Source: an uncultured Clostridia bacterium
GTDB lineage: Bacteria > Bacillota > Clostridia > TANB77 > CAG-508
DNA: 30,156 nt
Assembly: GCA_934167365.1 (NCBI GenBank)
Contig: CAKPKU010000010.1
Location: 1 to 30,156, forward strand
Direction of reading: 5' to 3'
Position 1 is the first letter of the stretch; each line of letters starts with the position of its first letter. The translations under genes were made by a program, and so were the position numbers. This document shows, piece by piece, positions 22,610-30,082 of this stretch. The notes below the pieces were generated by a model. That model was given only the letters and a program-made list of their open reading frames with translations, did not search any database and was not told the origin of the DNA.

Positions 22610-22780
22610 ATGAAGATATTTGTTTTGATTATAACAATTTTTATTTTTCTAAATTCAATACGATATTCAATATATGAAATAAATGTTAATAAAAATAAAA
22701 CTGCTGGAATTGTAGTTTCTGTTTTAGGTGTATTTCAATTGATATTTACTAATATAATATTGTTCAATACAAATGTATAA
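22610..22780 (+). CDS. Small two-helix membrane peptide of unknown function
   Basis: An open frame encodes 56 residues with two hydrophobic helices (about 3-17 and 32-52) separated by a polar turn (YEINVNKNKT). It has the lysine-rich start and composition of a small membrane protein. AAAGGG lies about twelve nt before the ATG, a longer spacing than usual. Its stop is within a strong terminator stem that begins at 22779, which argues that it is a real, terminated gene. It may be transcribed with the ger operon or from its own promoter in copy A of the repeat. The function is unknown. Confidence 0.6.
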   Translation: MKIFVLIITIFIFLNSIRYSIYEINVNKNKTAGIVVSVLGVFQLIFTNIILFNTNV

Positions 22781-22806
22781 AAGAATTGGAAATTTCCAAT
22801 TCTTTT
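22779..22806. terminator. Bidirectional terminator between the small peptide gene and gpr
   Basis: AAAAGAATTGG (22779-22789) and CCAATTCTTTT (22796-22806) form a perfect 11-bp stem around AAATTT. It overlaps the stop codons of both convergent genes. Confidence 0.88.
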
Positions 22807-23740
22807 ATATTGCATAATTTATACTTCTAGCCACTACATCTTTCATATTTTCTATCAAATCATCTACTTCTTTTGGTGTAACAATCATATTCATATTATT
22901 TGGAACTAATGATGATTTTATTTCTTCATAATTATCCTGATTTTTTAAATCATTTAAATATTTATTTGATTTTGCCTCATATTGCAATTTTTCAATAAAT
23001 AAATCTAAACACTCATCAGTTATTGTTGCCAAATCAACTACCATTGGAACTCCTATTGCTACAACAGGCACTCCAAGTGTATTTTTACTTAGCTCTTTTC
23101 TTGTGTTTCCAACTCCAGCTCCAGGAACAATACCAGTATCTGAAATTTGTACAGTACTACTTATTCTTTGTATACTTCTTGAGGCTAAACTATCTATTAC
23201 AATAATAAGTTTAGGTTTTATATTATCTACTATTCCCTTTATTATTTCTAATGTTTCAATTCCTGTATTTCCTAATACTCCTGGTGAAACAGCACTAACA
23301 GATCTAGCACCATCAACAACACATTCTGGTGCATATTTTAATAAATGTCTTGTAACTTCTATTTCTGATACAACCTTTGGTCCTAAAGAATCAGGTGTGA
23401 CAAATTCATTACCCAATCCAACAACAAGAACTTCATCATTCTTATTTATATTTGAATCAACAATATTTTTTATTTCAGTACTTATTTTATTAGATATATC
23501 TTCTAGCTCTTCATCTGTTGAAAATCTTAAATCTTTAATATCAAATGTGATATATGTTCCAATAGGTTTTCCTATTGCTTTTTCTCCTTCTTTATTTGTT
23601 ATTTTTACAATATTAGATTTAACATGTTCATTATATTCTTTTTCAGTTGACTCTATTCCTGAAATATCATGCTCTAATTTATTAGCTTTTTTGTATATTT
23701 CAGCTCTTTCATCAGCCATATCAGTTCTAAAATTTTGCAT
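22805..23740 (-). CDS. gpr: Germination protease GPR
   Basis: GPR degrades the small acid-soluble DNA-binding proteins of the spore during germination. The 311-residue protein has the short propeptide with FRTDMADERAE (4-14), similar to its SASP cleavage sequence. The two active-site aspartates are visible as Asp117 (TPDSLGPKV) and Asp183 (VIDSLASRS); their spacing of 66 residues equals that of Asp127 and Asp193 in Bacillus GPR, and ARSVSAVSPGVLGNTGIET is conserved. GGGAGG about eight nt upstream sets the ATG at 23740. Only a partial forespore-like -10 (TATACTA) is seen upstream. It converges on the ger region, so germination sensing and SASP degradation are neighbours. Confidence 0.96.
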   Translation of the reverse strand: MQNFRTDMADERAEIYKKANKLEHDISGIESTEKEYNEHVKSNIVKITNKEGEKAIGKPIGTYITFDIKDLRFSTDEELEDISNKISTEIKNIVDSNINKNDEVLVVGLGNEFVTPDSLGPKVVSEIEVTRHLLKYAPECVVDGARSVSAVSPGVLGNTGIETLEIIKGIVDNIKPKLIIVIDSLASRSIQRISSTVQISDTGIVPGAGVGNTRKELSKNTLGVPVVAIGVPMVVDLATITDECLDLFIEKLQYEAKSNKYLNDLKNQDNYEEIKSSLVPNNMNMIVTPKEVDDLIENMKDVVARSINYAI

Positions 23741-24030
23741 TATATACCTCCCAAAAATTATTTTAGCTTATAACAATAGTGAACCAAGCCACTATTAAAA
23801 TGTTAGTATACAAAAATTGCAAAATAATTTTTTTTACATTTTTTTGTATTAAGCCTTTTTATATAATAGAAAATTGCTAATAAAAAAAGTTAAATAATTA
23901 CGTTTTACCATTAGCTTAATTCATACTTATATGTAGAACTCTTCTGTTATATAAAATTAGTATTTGAAAAGCAATTTTTTTTATTCGCATTTAATGCAAA
24001 AGAGCTCTAAAAATTAAATATATAATATAT
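23741..24030. other. Spacer between gpr and holA
   Basis: This 290-bp AT-rich spacer holds the ribosome binding site of gpr and the degenerate repeat copy C (23775-23868). From 23870 to 24003 nothing is recognisable except a small GCATT-T-AATGC hairpin near 23985. There is no plausible open frame. Confidence 0.5.
23775..23868 (+). repeat. Intergenic repeat, degenerate copy C
   Basis: It begins with an AATAGTG/CACTATT stem (23775-23781, 23790-23796), where GTGAACCAAG resembles GTGGACCAAG in front of copy B, then ATTAAAATG. It ends with AAGCCTTTTTATATAAT, matching the ends of copies A and B. The middle is poorly conserved and only GTATACAA-like words remain, so this copy is less certain. Confidence 0.5.
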
Positions 24031-24044
24031 TTAATTTTTAGAGC
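24004..24044 (-). terminator. Long hairpin over the holA stop codon
   Basis: Positions 24004-24022 and 24026-24044 are exact reverse complements (19 bp, loop TAA), including the holA stop codon at 24031-24033. On the minus strand it is followed by TCTTTT, a moderate T-run, so it probably ends the murB-to-holA transcript. Confidence 0.75.
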
Positions 24045-25056
24045 AATATCCACAAATAACTGATTCAAGACCTACATTTATATCAATAACACCAGATTTA
24101 TATGTTTCATCTAATTTAGTAAATTGTGCTAAAATATTTTTTATTTCAAATTCAGAAAAATATCCAGCTTGCTTTTTATATTTAGAAACTAAAAACATTT
24201 GATTTTGTTTTAATTTTAAATTTTCTGCAATGTCCAATTTTTATTTTTCACATAGTTTTGTAATATATAATTTTTTAAAATGGTTATATAATGTAATTAA
24301 TATTTTTTGTGCAGGCTCCTTTTCATAGATTAAGTTATTAAATACTTGTATAGATTTTTGTACATTTTTTTGACCTAAACTATCTGTCAAATCAAAAATC
24401 ACACTTTCAAATTGTTTAATTGACAACACATCAATATCTTCTTTTTTTATTGTTCCCCCTGTTCCTGCATATTCTATAAGCTTACATATTTCATTTATTA
24501 AATCTTGTAAATTAGTTCCACATGATTCAATAAAATAATTTAATGTATAATTATCAATATTTACAGAATAGCTATTACAAATAAACTTTATACGTTTTTG
24601 CAAGTCAGAAACTTTTTCCTGATTAAAAGCACAAACTACTCCTATATTTTCAATACATTTATATAATTTATTTTTCTCTACATCATCTTCAATAAATACA
24701 ACAACATTATGCAATTTTATTTCTTCAATATTTTTTTCAATAAAATCTGTAGTTCTTTCAATTTTCTCATTTATAAATTGACTTTTCTTTTTAGCTTGTT
24801 TTTGCAACAAATCTGTTGATCTTACTATAATTAATTTTTTTTCATATCCAAAAGGAGGTGTCTGCATTTCAGAAATTAAACTATCAATATTTGAGTTATC
24901 AATTTTTATATAATTAAGCCCATCTATTAAATTTCCGAATATTTTTTTTATTTTCTTTAAGCAATTTTCTAATAGATATAGCTCTTTTCCGTATAAAATA
25001 TACATTGGCATTATTTTTTGCTCTTTTAAACTATTTTCTAGCTCTGTAACTGTCAT
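24031..25056 (-). CDS. holA: DNA polymerase III delta subunit, interrupted by an in-frame TAA
   Basis: The delta subunit opens the sliding clamp within the clamp loader and is normally essential. The frame from 25056 to 24031 spans about 340 codons, the normal size, but carries a TAA at 24241-24243. Before it are 271 residues (opening MTVTELENSLKEQKIMPMYI, with ILYGKELYLLENCL and MQTPPFGYEKKLIIV). After it, in the same frame, continue KLDIAENLKLKQNQMFLVSK and KQAGYFSEFEI...CGYCSKN, the usual C-terminal collar region. Relatives have Tyr or Asn at the stop position, so a single change (TAT or TAC to TAA) explains it. A TTG two codons after the stop could restart translation. GAAAGGA supports the start. 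It may be an assembly error, readthrough or a split subunit. Confidence 0.85.
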
Positions 25057-25128
25057 TTAGATATTTCCTTTCTTAATAATATGTATAATAACATATTATC
25101 CAATTTTTGCATTTCTATTATAATGTCA

Positions 25129-25217
25129 GTGGACCAAGTCCGCATTAAATTGCTCGATTGCCCAAATTATACAACAATTTTGTATACAATGTTCAGCCAA
25201 ACCCTTTTTATATAATT
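25129..25217 (+). repeat. Intergenic repeat, copy B
   Basis: This is the clearest copy. A GTGGAC-CAA-GTCCGC stem (25129-25143) is followed by CATTAAATTGCTC, TTGCCCAAATT, AACAATTTTG, the perfect palindrome TTGTATACAA, TTCAGCCAAACCC and TTTTTATATAATT. It fills the spacer between the debranching enzyme and holA and includes the debranching enzyme stop codon at 25208-25210. Confidence 0.8.
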
Positions 25218-27199
25218 ATTCTAAAAACTTCAGAAACACTCCAACATTGTGCAAAAGCACCTTTGGCTTTGTATGGTTTTTTAGAATCATATAGCTCTGG
25301 TATACTACCTATTGTACTTCCATCATCAAGCTCTTTTATATATGTTTTTCTCAATTTTTCAACAAATTTCTCATATTCAACTTTTAAGTTGTGTTTTTCA
25401 CTTTTGCTTTTTTCAGAATTTATGATATTTACAAAAGCATCATTATATAAACCTATAAGCCATGGCCATGTTATTCCTTGATGATAACTTATATCTCTTC
25501 TATATTGATCACCTTCATATACATCTGTATAGTGAACCTCACCTTTAGCTAAAGTTTTTAGTCCATAATTATTAAGCAATTTTTTTGTAACAGTATTTAA
25601 AATCTGCTTAGCTATTTCAGAAGAAGCATCAATTACTTGATATGAAAGAGATAATGCATATAATTGATTTGGTCTTATTTTTGGATCTCCTAACACATCA
25701 AATAAACATTTTGTTTTTGGATTATAAAACTTCTCATTAAATGATTTTCTGCAATTTTTAGCTAGCTCTTTATATTCACTAACTAGCTCTTCATTTTCCT
25801 CAAATTCCTTTCCTAGCTCTACCATAATTTTTAATGCATTATACCACAAAGCATTAATTTCAACTTGTTTTCCATTTCTTGGAGTTACAACATAATCGCC
25901 TATTTTAGCATCCATCCATGTATTTTGTGTACTTATTGTACCAGCAGAAATTAAATAATCTTCATCTAAAAATATGTTATTATCACACAAATCAATTCCA
26001 TTTACATAGTTAGTAATAATCTTTTTTAGTTTATCATACATTTTTTCCTTTACAAAAGTGTAGTCACCAGTATAATTAATATATTTCTTTATCTGTTCAA
26101 ATAATAATAAACTACTATCAACACTATTATATAAAGGTTTATCATCATTTTCAGAATAGCCATTAGGTACTAAACCATTCTTAATATCTTTTGTAAAAGT
26201 TAGTAATACCTTTCTAGCAACATCAAATCTTTTAGTTTTTAATAAAATTCCCTCAAATGATATAAGTGTGTCTCTTCCCCAATCTAAAAACCATGGATAT
26301 CCTGCAATTAATGTTAATAAATTTTTTCTAGAAACTACAAAATTATCAGATGCAATTATATATTTTTTTATTAAATCATCATCACCACATAAATCTGACT
26401 TATCAACTAATTGTTTAATTCTTTTCTTTTCATTTTGGATAATTTTTCTTCCATCTTTTCTGTCAATTTTTATTTCATCTAAAGAACAGGCAAAAGTTAC
26501 ATATTTTTCTTCATTAGGCTCTATATCAATCTCATATGTACCTGCAATAGCATGATTTTCCTCATCTGACAAACCTCTTTTTTCCTCTTCTATGTAATAC
26601 ATATTTCTAAATAAATCATTCTCTCTTTTATAATACTTTCCATAAGAACAATTCATATATATATGATGTTCACTATTATCAATAACTACATCTACTAAAT
26701 TTCCATTAATATTTTGCTCTACATAAAAATTTTTATCACAACTAACAGAATGAAAATTTCTATAATTCAATAATGGAGTTAATTTTAGAGTTGCTTTTTT
26801 ATCAATATTTTTAATTTTATATAAAATCAATGATACATTTTTTCTATACTCCATGCAGATTGATTTTTCTATTTCAATACCTTCTACATTATAAGAAAAC
26901 ACTGGTACTTCTTCTTTTTCAAAACTAACTAAATGTTTATATCCTTCAGTAATATTATTTCTGCACATATTTGTATATAATCCATATTCTATCCCATCAA
27001 TATTTACACTTTCATCAACTTTTGAAACTAATAAATATCTTTGAGCTGGTGGTTTTAAAGGTGCAACCAATAATCCATGATACTTTCGCGTATTTACTCC
27101 TATAATAGTTGAGCTTGCAAATCCTCCTAACCCATTTGTTACAATCCATTCTTTTTCAATTGCCTCTTCAAATTTAATCTTATCCAACATTTTTTTCAT
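25208..27199 (-). CDS. Glycogen debranching enzyme (amylo-alpha-1,6-glucosidase type)
   Basis: The 663-residue protein has the bacterial debranching enzyme N-terminal domain (about 10-230; WIVTNGLGGFASSTIIGVNTRKYHGLL) and an (alpha/alpha)6 barrel catalytic domain (about 270-660) with YPWFLDWGRDTLISFEG (301-317) and RRDISYHQGITWPW near the end. It should hydrolyse alpha-1,6 branch points of glycogen or similar glucans, releasing glucose, in the cytoplasm. The acidic Asp306 and Asp310 are candidate catalytic or binding residues. It lies 41 nt after the yvcK stop and carries repeat copy B at its end. No other glycogen gene is in the window, so it seems separated from a glycogen operon. AAAGGG seven nt upstream sets the ATG at 27199. 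Confidence 0.92.
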   Translation of the reverse strand: MKKMLDKIKFEEAIEKEWIVTNGLGGFASSTIIGVNTRKYHGLLVAPLKPPAQRYLLVSKVDESVNIDGIEYGLYTNMCRNNITEGYKHLVSFEKEEVPVFSYNVEGIEIEKSICMEYRKNVSLILYKIKNIDKKATLKLTPLLNYRNFHSVSCDKNFYVEQNINGNLVDVVIDNSEHHIYMNCSYGKYYKRENDLFRNMYYIEEEKRGLSDEENHAIAGTYEIDIEPNEEKYVTFACSLDEIKIDRKDGRKIIQNEKKRIKQLVDKSDLCGDDDLIKKYIIASDNFVVSRKNLLTLIAGYPWFLDWGRDTLISFEGILLKTKRFDVARKVLLTFTKDIKNGLVPNGYSENDDKPLYNSVDSSLLLFEQIKKYINYTGDYTFVKEKMYDKLKKIITNYVNGIDLCDNNIFLDEDYLISAGTISTQNTWMDAKIGDYVVTPRNGKQVEINALWYNALKIMVELGKEFEENEELVSEYKELAKNCRKSFNEKFYNPKTKCLFDVLGDPKIRPNQLYALSLSYQVIDASSEIAKQILNTVTKKLLNNYGLKTLAKGEVHYTDVYEGDQYRRDISYHQGITWPWLIGLYNDAFVNIINSEKSKSEKHNLKVEYEKFVEKLRKTYIKELDDGSTIGSIPELYDSKKPYKAKGAFAQCWSVSEVFRIII

Positions 27200-27240
27200 A
27201 TTTTTACCCTTTCTTTTCTTATGTATATTAACTTCTAATT

Positions 27241-28773
27241 TTAACTAGACTTTCTTCTTCTTTGGTCAGTAGAATATCTCTTCATTCCGTTATTTCTCTC
27301 AAGTATTTGGCTATTTCTACTATCCACAACAGTCTTTCTTTTTAGTTTTTCATCACTTTCTTTTAGTGAAAGTATTCTTTCTTCATATTTTGAATAAAAT
27401 TTACTTTTACCAATTTTATTTAATTTTTGTTTCTTATATTTTGCTTGTCCATGTGATTTCAATCTTCTAGATTTTAATTTATGATTTAAAAATAAATATT
27501 GTGGATCATTTTGTTTATCTTTAAATCTCATGTCTTCACAAATAAGTTCAATAATTGCATTTGCAAGAGCATCAGGATTATGCCTTATGCAATTATCATC
27601 AATTGTTGCTAAATCTCTTTTTATTAAGTTCACACCTTCTGCTTTTGCTTTTGCAATATCTTGATCAACAACTTCAGATCCCTTCATATTATACATTCTT
27701 ATAAATTCAGGTGTAATTTCTCCAGTATCATAAATACAATAATCAATTATACCCTCTCCAATATGTCTTTTTATTGCTTTTATATGATCTGATAAAGAAT
27801 AATTATATGTTTGCCCTGGCTCTGTCATAATATTGCTTATATATATTTTAAATCCTTTTGATTCTTTTATTGCTTTAGCTACGCCTTTCACCAAAAGATT
27901 TGGTATAACATTTGTATATAAACTACCTGGTCCAATTACAATAGCATCAGCTGATTTTATAGCCTCTAAAACACCTGGTGCAGCTTTTGAATTTGATGGA
28001 CTTATATATACCCTATTTATACTTGTTACTCTTTCATTTATAATATTTGGAATTTCGCTTCTACCTTTTACTACAGTACCATCTTTAAGCTCTGCACATA
28101 TTTCAATTTTATCTTGTGTTACAGGTAAAACTCTTCCTGTAATATTTAATATATCTTTTGTTTTTTCAATAGATTTTGAAAAATCTGAATAAATGTTTTG
28201 CATTGCTAATAAATAAATGTCCCCAAAAGATAATGAATCAAGATTACCATATGTAAATTTATGATATAATAAATCACTCATTGCCTCTTCATTGCTAGAT
28301 AAAGCAACTAAACTTTTTTTAACATCATCTAAAGGCAAAGTATCTAATGCTCTTGAATTTGAATTTGCATCTCCATAATCACTAACTGTGACTATTGCTG
28401 TTATATTATCTGTATATGTTTTCAGCCCTTTTAAAACTGAATTTAATCCATTTCCACCGCCTATAACAACAATTTTAGGTCCCTGACTATATACTTTTTT
28501 ATCATATATTAATGATTTCACATTATCTCTTTTATCTGTTTGTTTTACTAATATTTCTAATGTTCTTTTTTGAATTGAAATAATTCCAAAGATTGTTCCT
28601 ACAAATCCCAAAACAAATAAAACAACAATTTTGAAAATTGATTTTATATCTAATGTATTAGTAACTAAAACAATAGATATTGCATAACATATTGCTATAA
28701 TAGAAAGCAAAATTAAAAAAATCCATCTTTTAATTTTGTTTTCAGAATTAAACCACGAAAAAAAACCTTTCAT
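27241..28773 (-). CDS. Membrane-anchored YvcK/GlmR-like UDP-sugar-binding protein, divergent
   Basis: The 510-residue protein has two membrane helices (about 16-38 and 45-67), a YvcK/CofD-like domain (about 98-410) and a strongly basic tail (about 418-510; many KK, KRK and RRRKSS clusters). The nucleotide-sugar-binding glycine loop KIVVIGGGNGLNSV (100-113) is conserved. The usual DDGGSSG segment is here SDYGDANSNS (131-140), and the usual PPGDIRN is PLDDVKKS (147-154), so binding may differ from that of B. subtilis GlmR, which controls UDP-GlcNAc supply and gluconeogenic growth. It starts 9 nt after murB, a known partnership, but the usual rapZ and whiA genes are missing. The long tail is unusual and may bind membrane or nucleic acid. 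Confidence 0.88.
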   Translation of the reverse strand: MKGFFSWFNSENKIKRWIFLILLSIIAICYAISIVLVTNTLDIKSIFKIVVLFVLGFVGTIFGIISIQKRTLEILVKQTDKRDNVKSLIYDKKVYSQGPKIVVIGGGNGLNSVLKGLKTYTDNITAIVTVSDYGDANSNSRALDTLPLDDVKKSLVALSSNEEAMSDLLYHKFTYGNLDSLSFGDIYLLAMQNIYSDFSKSIEKTKDILNITGRVLPVTQDKIEICAELKDGTVVKGRSEIPNIINERVTSINRVYISPSNSKAAPGVLEAIKSADAIVIGPGSLYTNVIPNLLVKGVAKAIKESKGFKIYISNIMTEPGQTYNYSLSDHIKAIKRHIGEGIIDYCIYDTGEITPEFIRMYNMKGSEVVDQDIAKAKAEGVNLIKRDLATIDDNCIRHNPDALANAIIELICEDMRFKDKQNDPQYLFLNHKLKSRRLKSHGQAKYKKQKLNKIGKSKFYSKYEERILSLKESDEKLKRKTVVDSRNSQILERNNGMKRYSTDQRRRKSS

Positions 28774-28782
28774 ATATATATT

Positions 28783-29706
28783 TTACTCTCCTAAAACTTC
28801 AATTTCTAACATAATATTTTTATTAAATTTTTCAAAAACTTTACTTTTAACATACTCAACTAAATCAAGCACATCTTTTGCAGTTGCATTTCCAGTATTA
28901 ACAACAAAACCTGCATGTATTTCAGATACTTGTGCTCCCCCTATCGAAAAACCTTTTAAACCACATTGGTCAATTAATTGAGCAGTTATAAAATCATCAC
29001 CTCTTTTAAATGTACTTCCTGCATTTGGCATTCCTAAAGGTTGTTTAGTTTTTCTGGCATTTGAGTTTTCTTCCATCTTTTTTAAAATTTCATCACTATT
29101 TTGGTTTGCATCTAGCAATAGTTTCGTTTCTAAAATATACCAATCCTTCTCAAAAAATATACTATGTCTATATGAAAAATTTTGCTCACTGTTATTTAGT
29201 ACTATTATATTACCATCTCTATCAATACATTTTGTTTCTATTACTATGTCTTTAAATTCACTACCATATGCTCCTGCATTCATTCTTACTGCTCCACCTA
29301 TAGTTCCTGGAATTCCTGATGCGAATTCAAATCCTCCTACTGATTTTTTTAATAATTGTTGTGCTAAAAAACCAAGTGAAACACCTGCTCCAACACTTAT
29401 TTCAATTTTATTATTTGACTTTTCTTTTGTTTCAATATTTTTAAAATCCAATTTTAAAACGATTCCTCTTATTCCATTATCTTTGACTAGAATGTTACTA
29501 CCATTACCTATTACAGTTAAATTTATATTATTCTCTTTTACAAATTTTAATAAATTAATAAGTGTATTTAAATCAGAAATTTTAATGAAAATATCAGCAT
29601 TACCACCAATTTTAAACGTTGTATGTTTTTTCATTGGCTCATCAATCTTTATATCCGTAATTCCTAAACTTGATTTGCAAAAATTATAAATTTCTTCTTT
29701 TAACAA
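28783..29706 (-). CDS. murB: UDP-N-acetylenolpyruvoylglucosamine reductase
   Basis: MurB reduces UDP-GlcNAc-enolpyruvate to UDP-MurNAc using FAD and NADPH, the second step of peptidoglycan precursor synthesis. The 307-residue protein is a type II MurB: FAD-binding VIGNGSNILVKDNGIRGIVL (65-84) and FASGIPGTIGGAVRMNAGAYG (128-148), Arg180 in SYRHSIF, the catalytic Ser231 in PNAGSTFKR and a C-terminal acidic residue (Glu301/303). The start is a TTG at 29706 with AGGAGGT six to seven nt upstream. It is the first gene after the rRNA/tRNA terminators, has its own consensus promoter and leads into yvcK after 9 nt. Confidence 0.97.
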   Translation of the reverse strand: MLKEEIYNFCKSSLGITDIKIDEPMKKHTTFKIGGNADIFIKISDLNTLINLLKFVKENNINLTVIGNGSNILVKDNGIRGIVLKLDFKNIETKEKSNNKIEISVGAGVSLGFLAQQLLKKSVGGFEFASGIPGTIGGAVRMNAGAYGSEFKDIVIETKCIDRDGNIIVLNNSEQNFSYRHSIFFEKDWYILETKLLLDANQNSDEILKKMEENSNARKTKQPLGMPNAGSTFKRGDDFITAQLIDQCGLKGFSIGGAQVSEIHAGFVVNTGNATAKDVLDLVEYVKSKVFEKFNKNIMLEIEVLGE

Positions 29707-29733
29707 AACACTACCTCCTGTATATTTTTTGAT

Positions 29734-29762
29734 ATTATATATTAAATATTATCAAAAATCAA
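29734..29762 (-). promoter_or_regulatory. Promoter of murB, overlapped by an inverted repeat
   Basis: On the minus strand TTGATT (29762-29757) and a consensus TATAAT (29739-29734) are 17 bp apart. TTTTTGATA/TATCAAAAA arms of 9 bp flank and overlap these boxes, so a repressor could occupy the promoter. The transcript starts about 20 nt before the TTG start codon. Confidence 0.75.
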
Positions 29763-29854
29763 TGTGTGATATGATTTATAGAAAAGATTTTATTTTATAA
29801 ATTTCGTTTATAGATTTATTTACTTTTTTATGCAGACTTTTTTTGTCTTCAAAT

Positions 29855-29879
29855 CAAAAAAGCCGATTGTTGAATCGAC
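29855..29879 (-). terminator. Second terminator after the rRNA/tRNA operon
   Basis: On the minus strand GTCGATT-CAAC-AATCGGC (29879-29862) is a 7-bp stem (one G-U pair) followed by TTTTTT. Confidence 0.85.
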
Positions 29880-29940
29880 CTGTAACATAATTTCGATGAA
29901 AATATTTATAAATTTAATTTGTAATTTTTCCACATAAAAT

Positions 29941-29987
29941 ACAAAATCATCGAACTTTTTGAAATCAAGCTTCAAAAAATTCGATGA
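29941..29987 (-). terminator. First terminator after tRNA-Asn
   Basis: A 17-bp stem (29947-29963 with 29971-29987; one G-U pair on the minus strand) is followed by TTTTGT. It lies 11 nt beyond the tRNA-Asn 3' end. Confidence 0.8.
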
Positions 29988-29997
29988 AAATTCAAAT

Positions 29998-30073
29998 TGG
30001 CTCCCCTTGTTGGACTCGAACCAACGACCTATCGGTTAACAGCCGAGCGCTCTACCAACTGAGCTAAAGAGGA
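29998..30073 (-). tRNA. tRNA-Asn (anticodon GUU)
   Basis: The minus strand folds as a complete 76-nt tRNA. The acceptor stem TCCTCTT pairs with AAGGGGA (one G-U), the D arm contains GCTCAGTTGGTAGAGC, the anticodon loop is CTGTTAA (anticodon GTT), the T arm is TTGGTTCGAGTCCAA, and the 3' CCA is encoded. It lies about 10 nt after the 5S rRNA and is evidently the last gene of the rRNA operon. Confidence 0.96.
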
Positions 30074-30082
30074 ATTTATAAA

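Larger units (their letters stand above)
29763..29997 (-). other. Spacer between tRNA-Asn and murB
   Basis: The spacer carries two terminators (29855-29879 and 29941-29987). Short copies of TTCGATGAAAAT occur at about 29892 and 29981, so part of the terminator has probably been duplicated. Between 29763 and 29854 I see only AT-rich sequence and a small AGAC/GTCT hairpin near 29834. Confidence 0.5.

Noticed and set aside
24031..24237. A separate 68-residue gene downstream of holA
   Set aside because: It is in the same frame and matches the delta subunit C-terminus; only the TAA separates it, and its start would be a TTG without a ribosome binding site.
24241..24243. Reassignment of TAA to an amino acid in this organism
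   Set aside because: Many genes in the window end in TAA at the expected family length, so only this single codon is anomalous.
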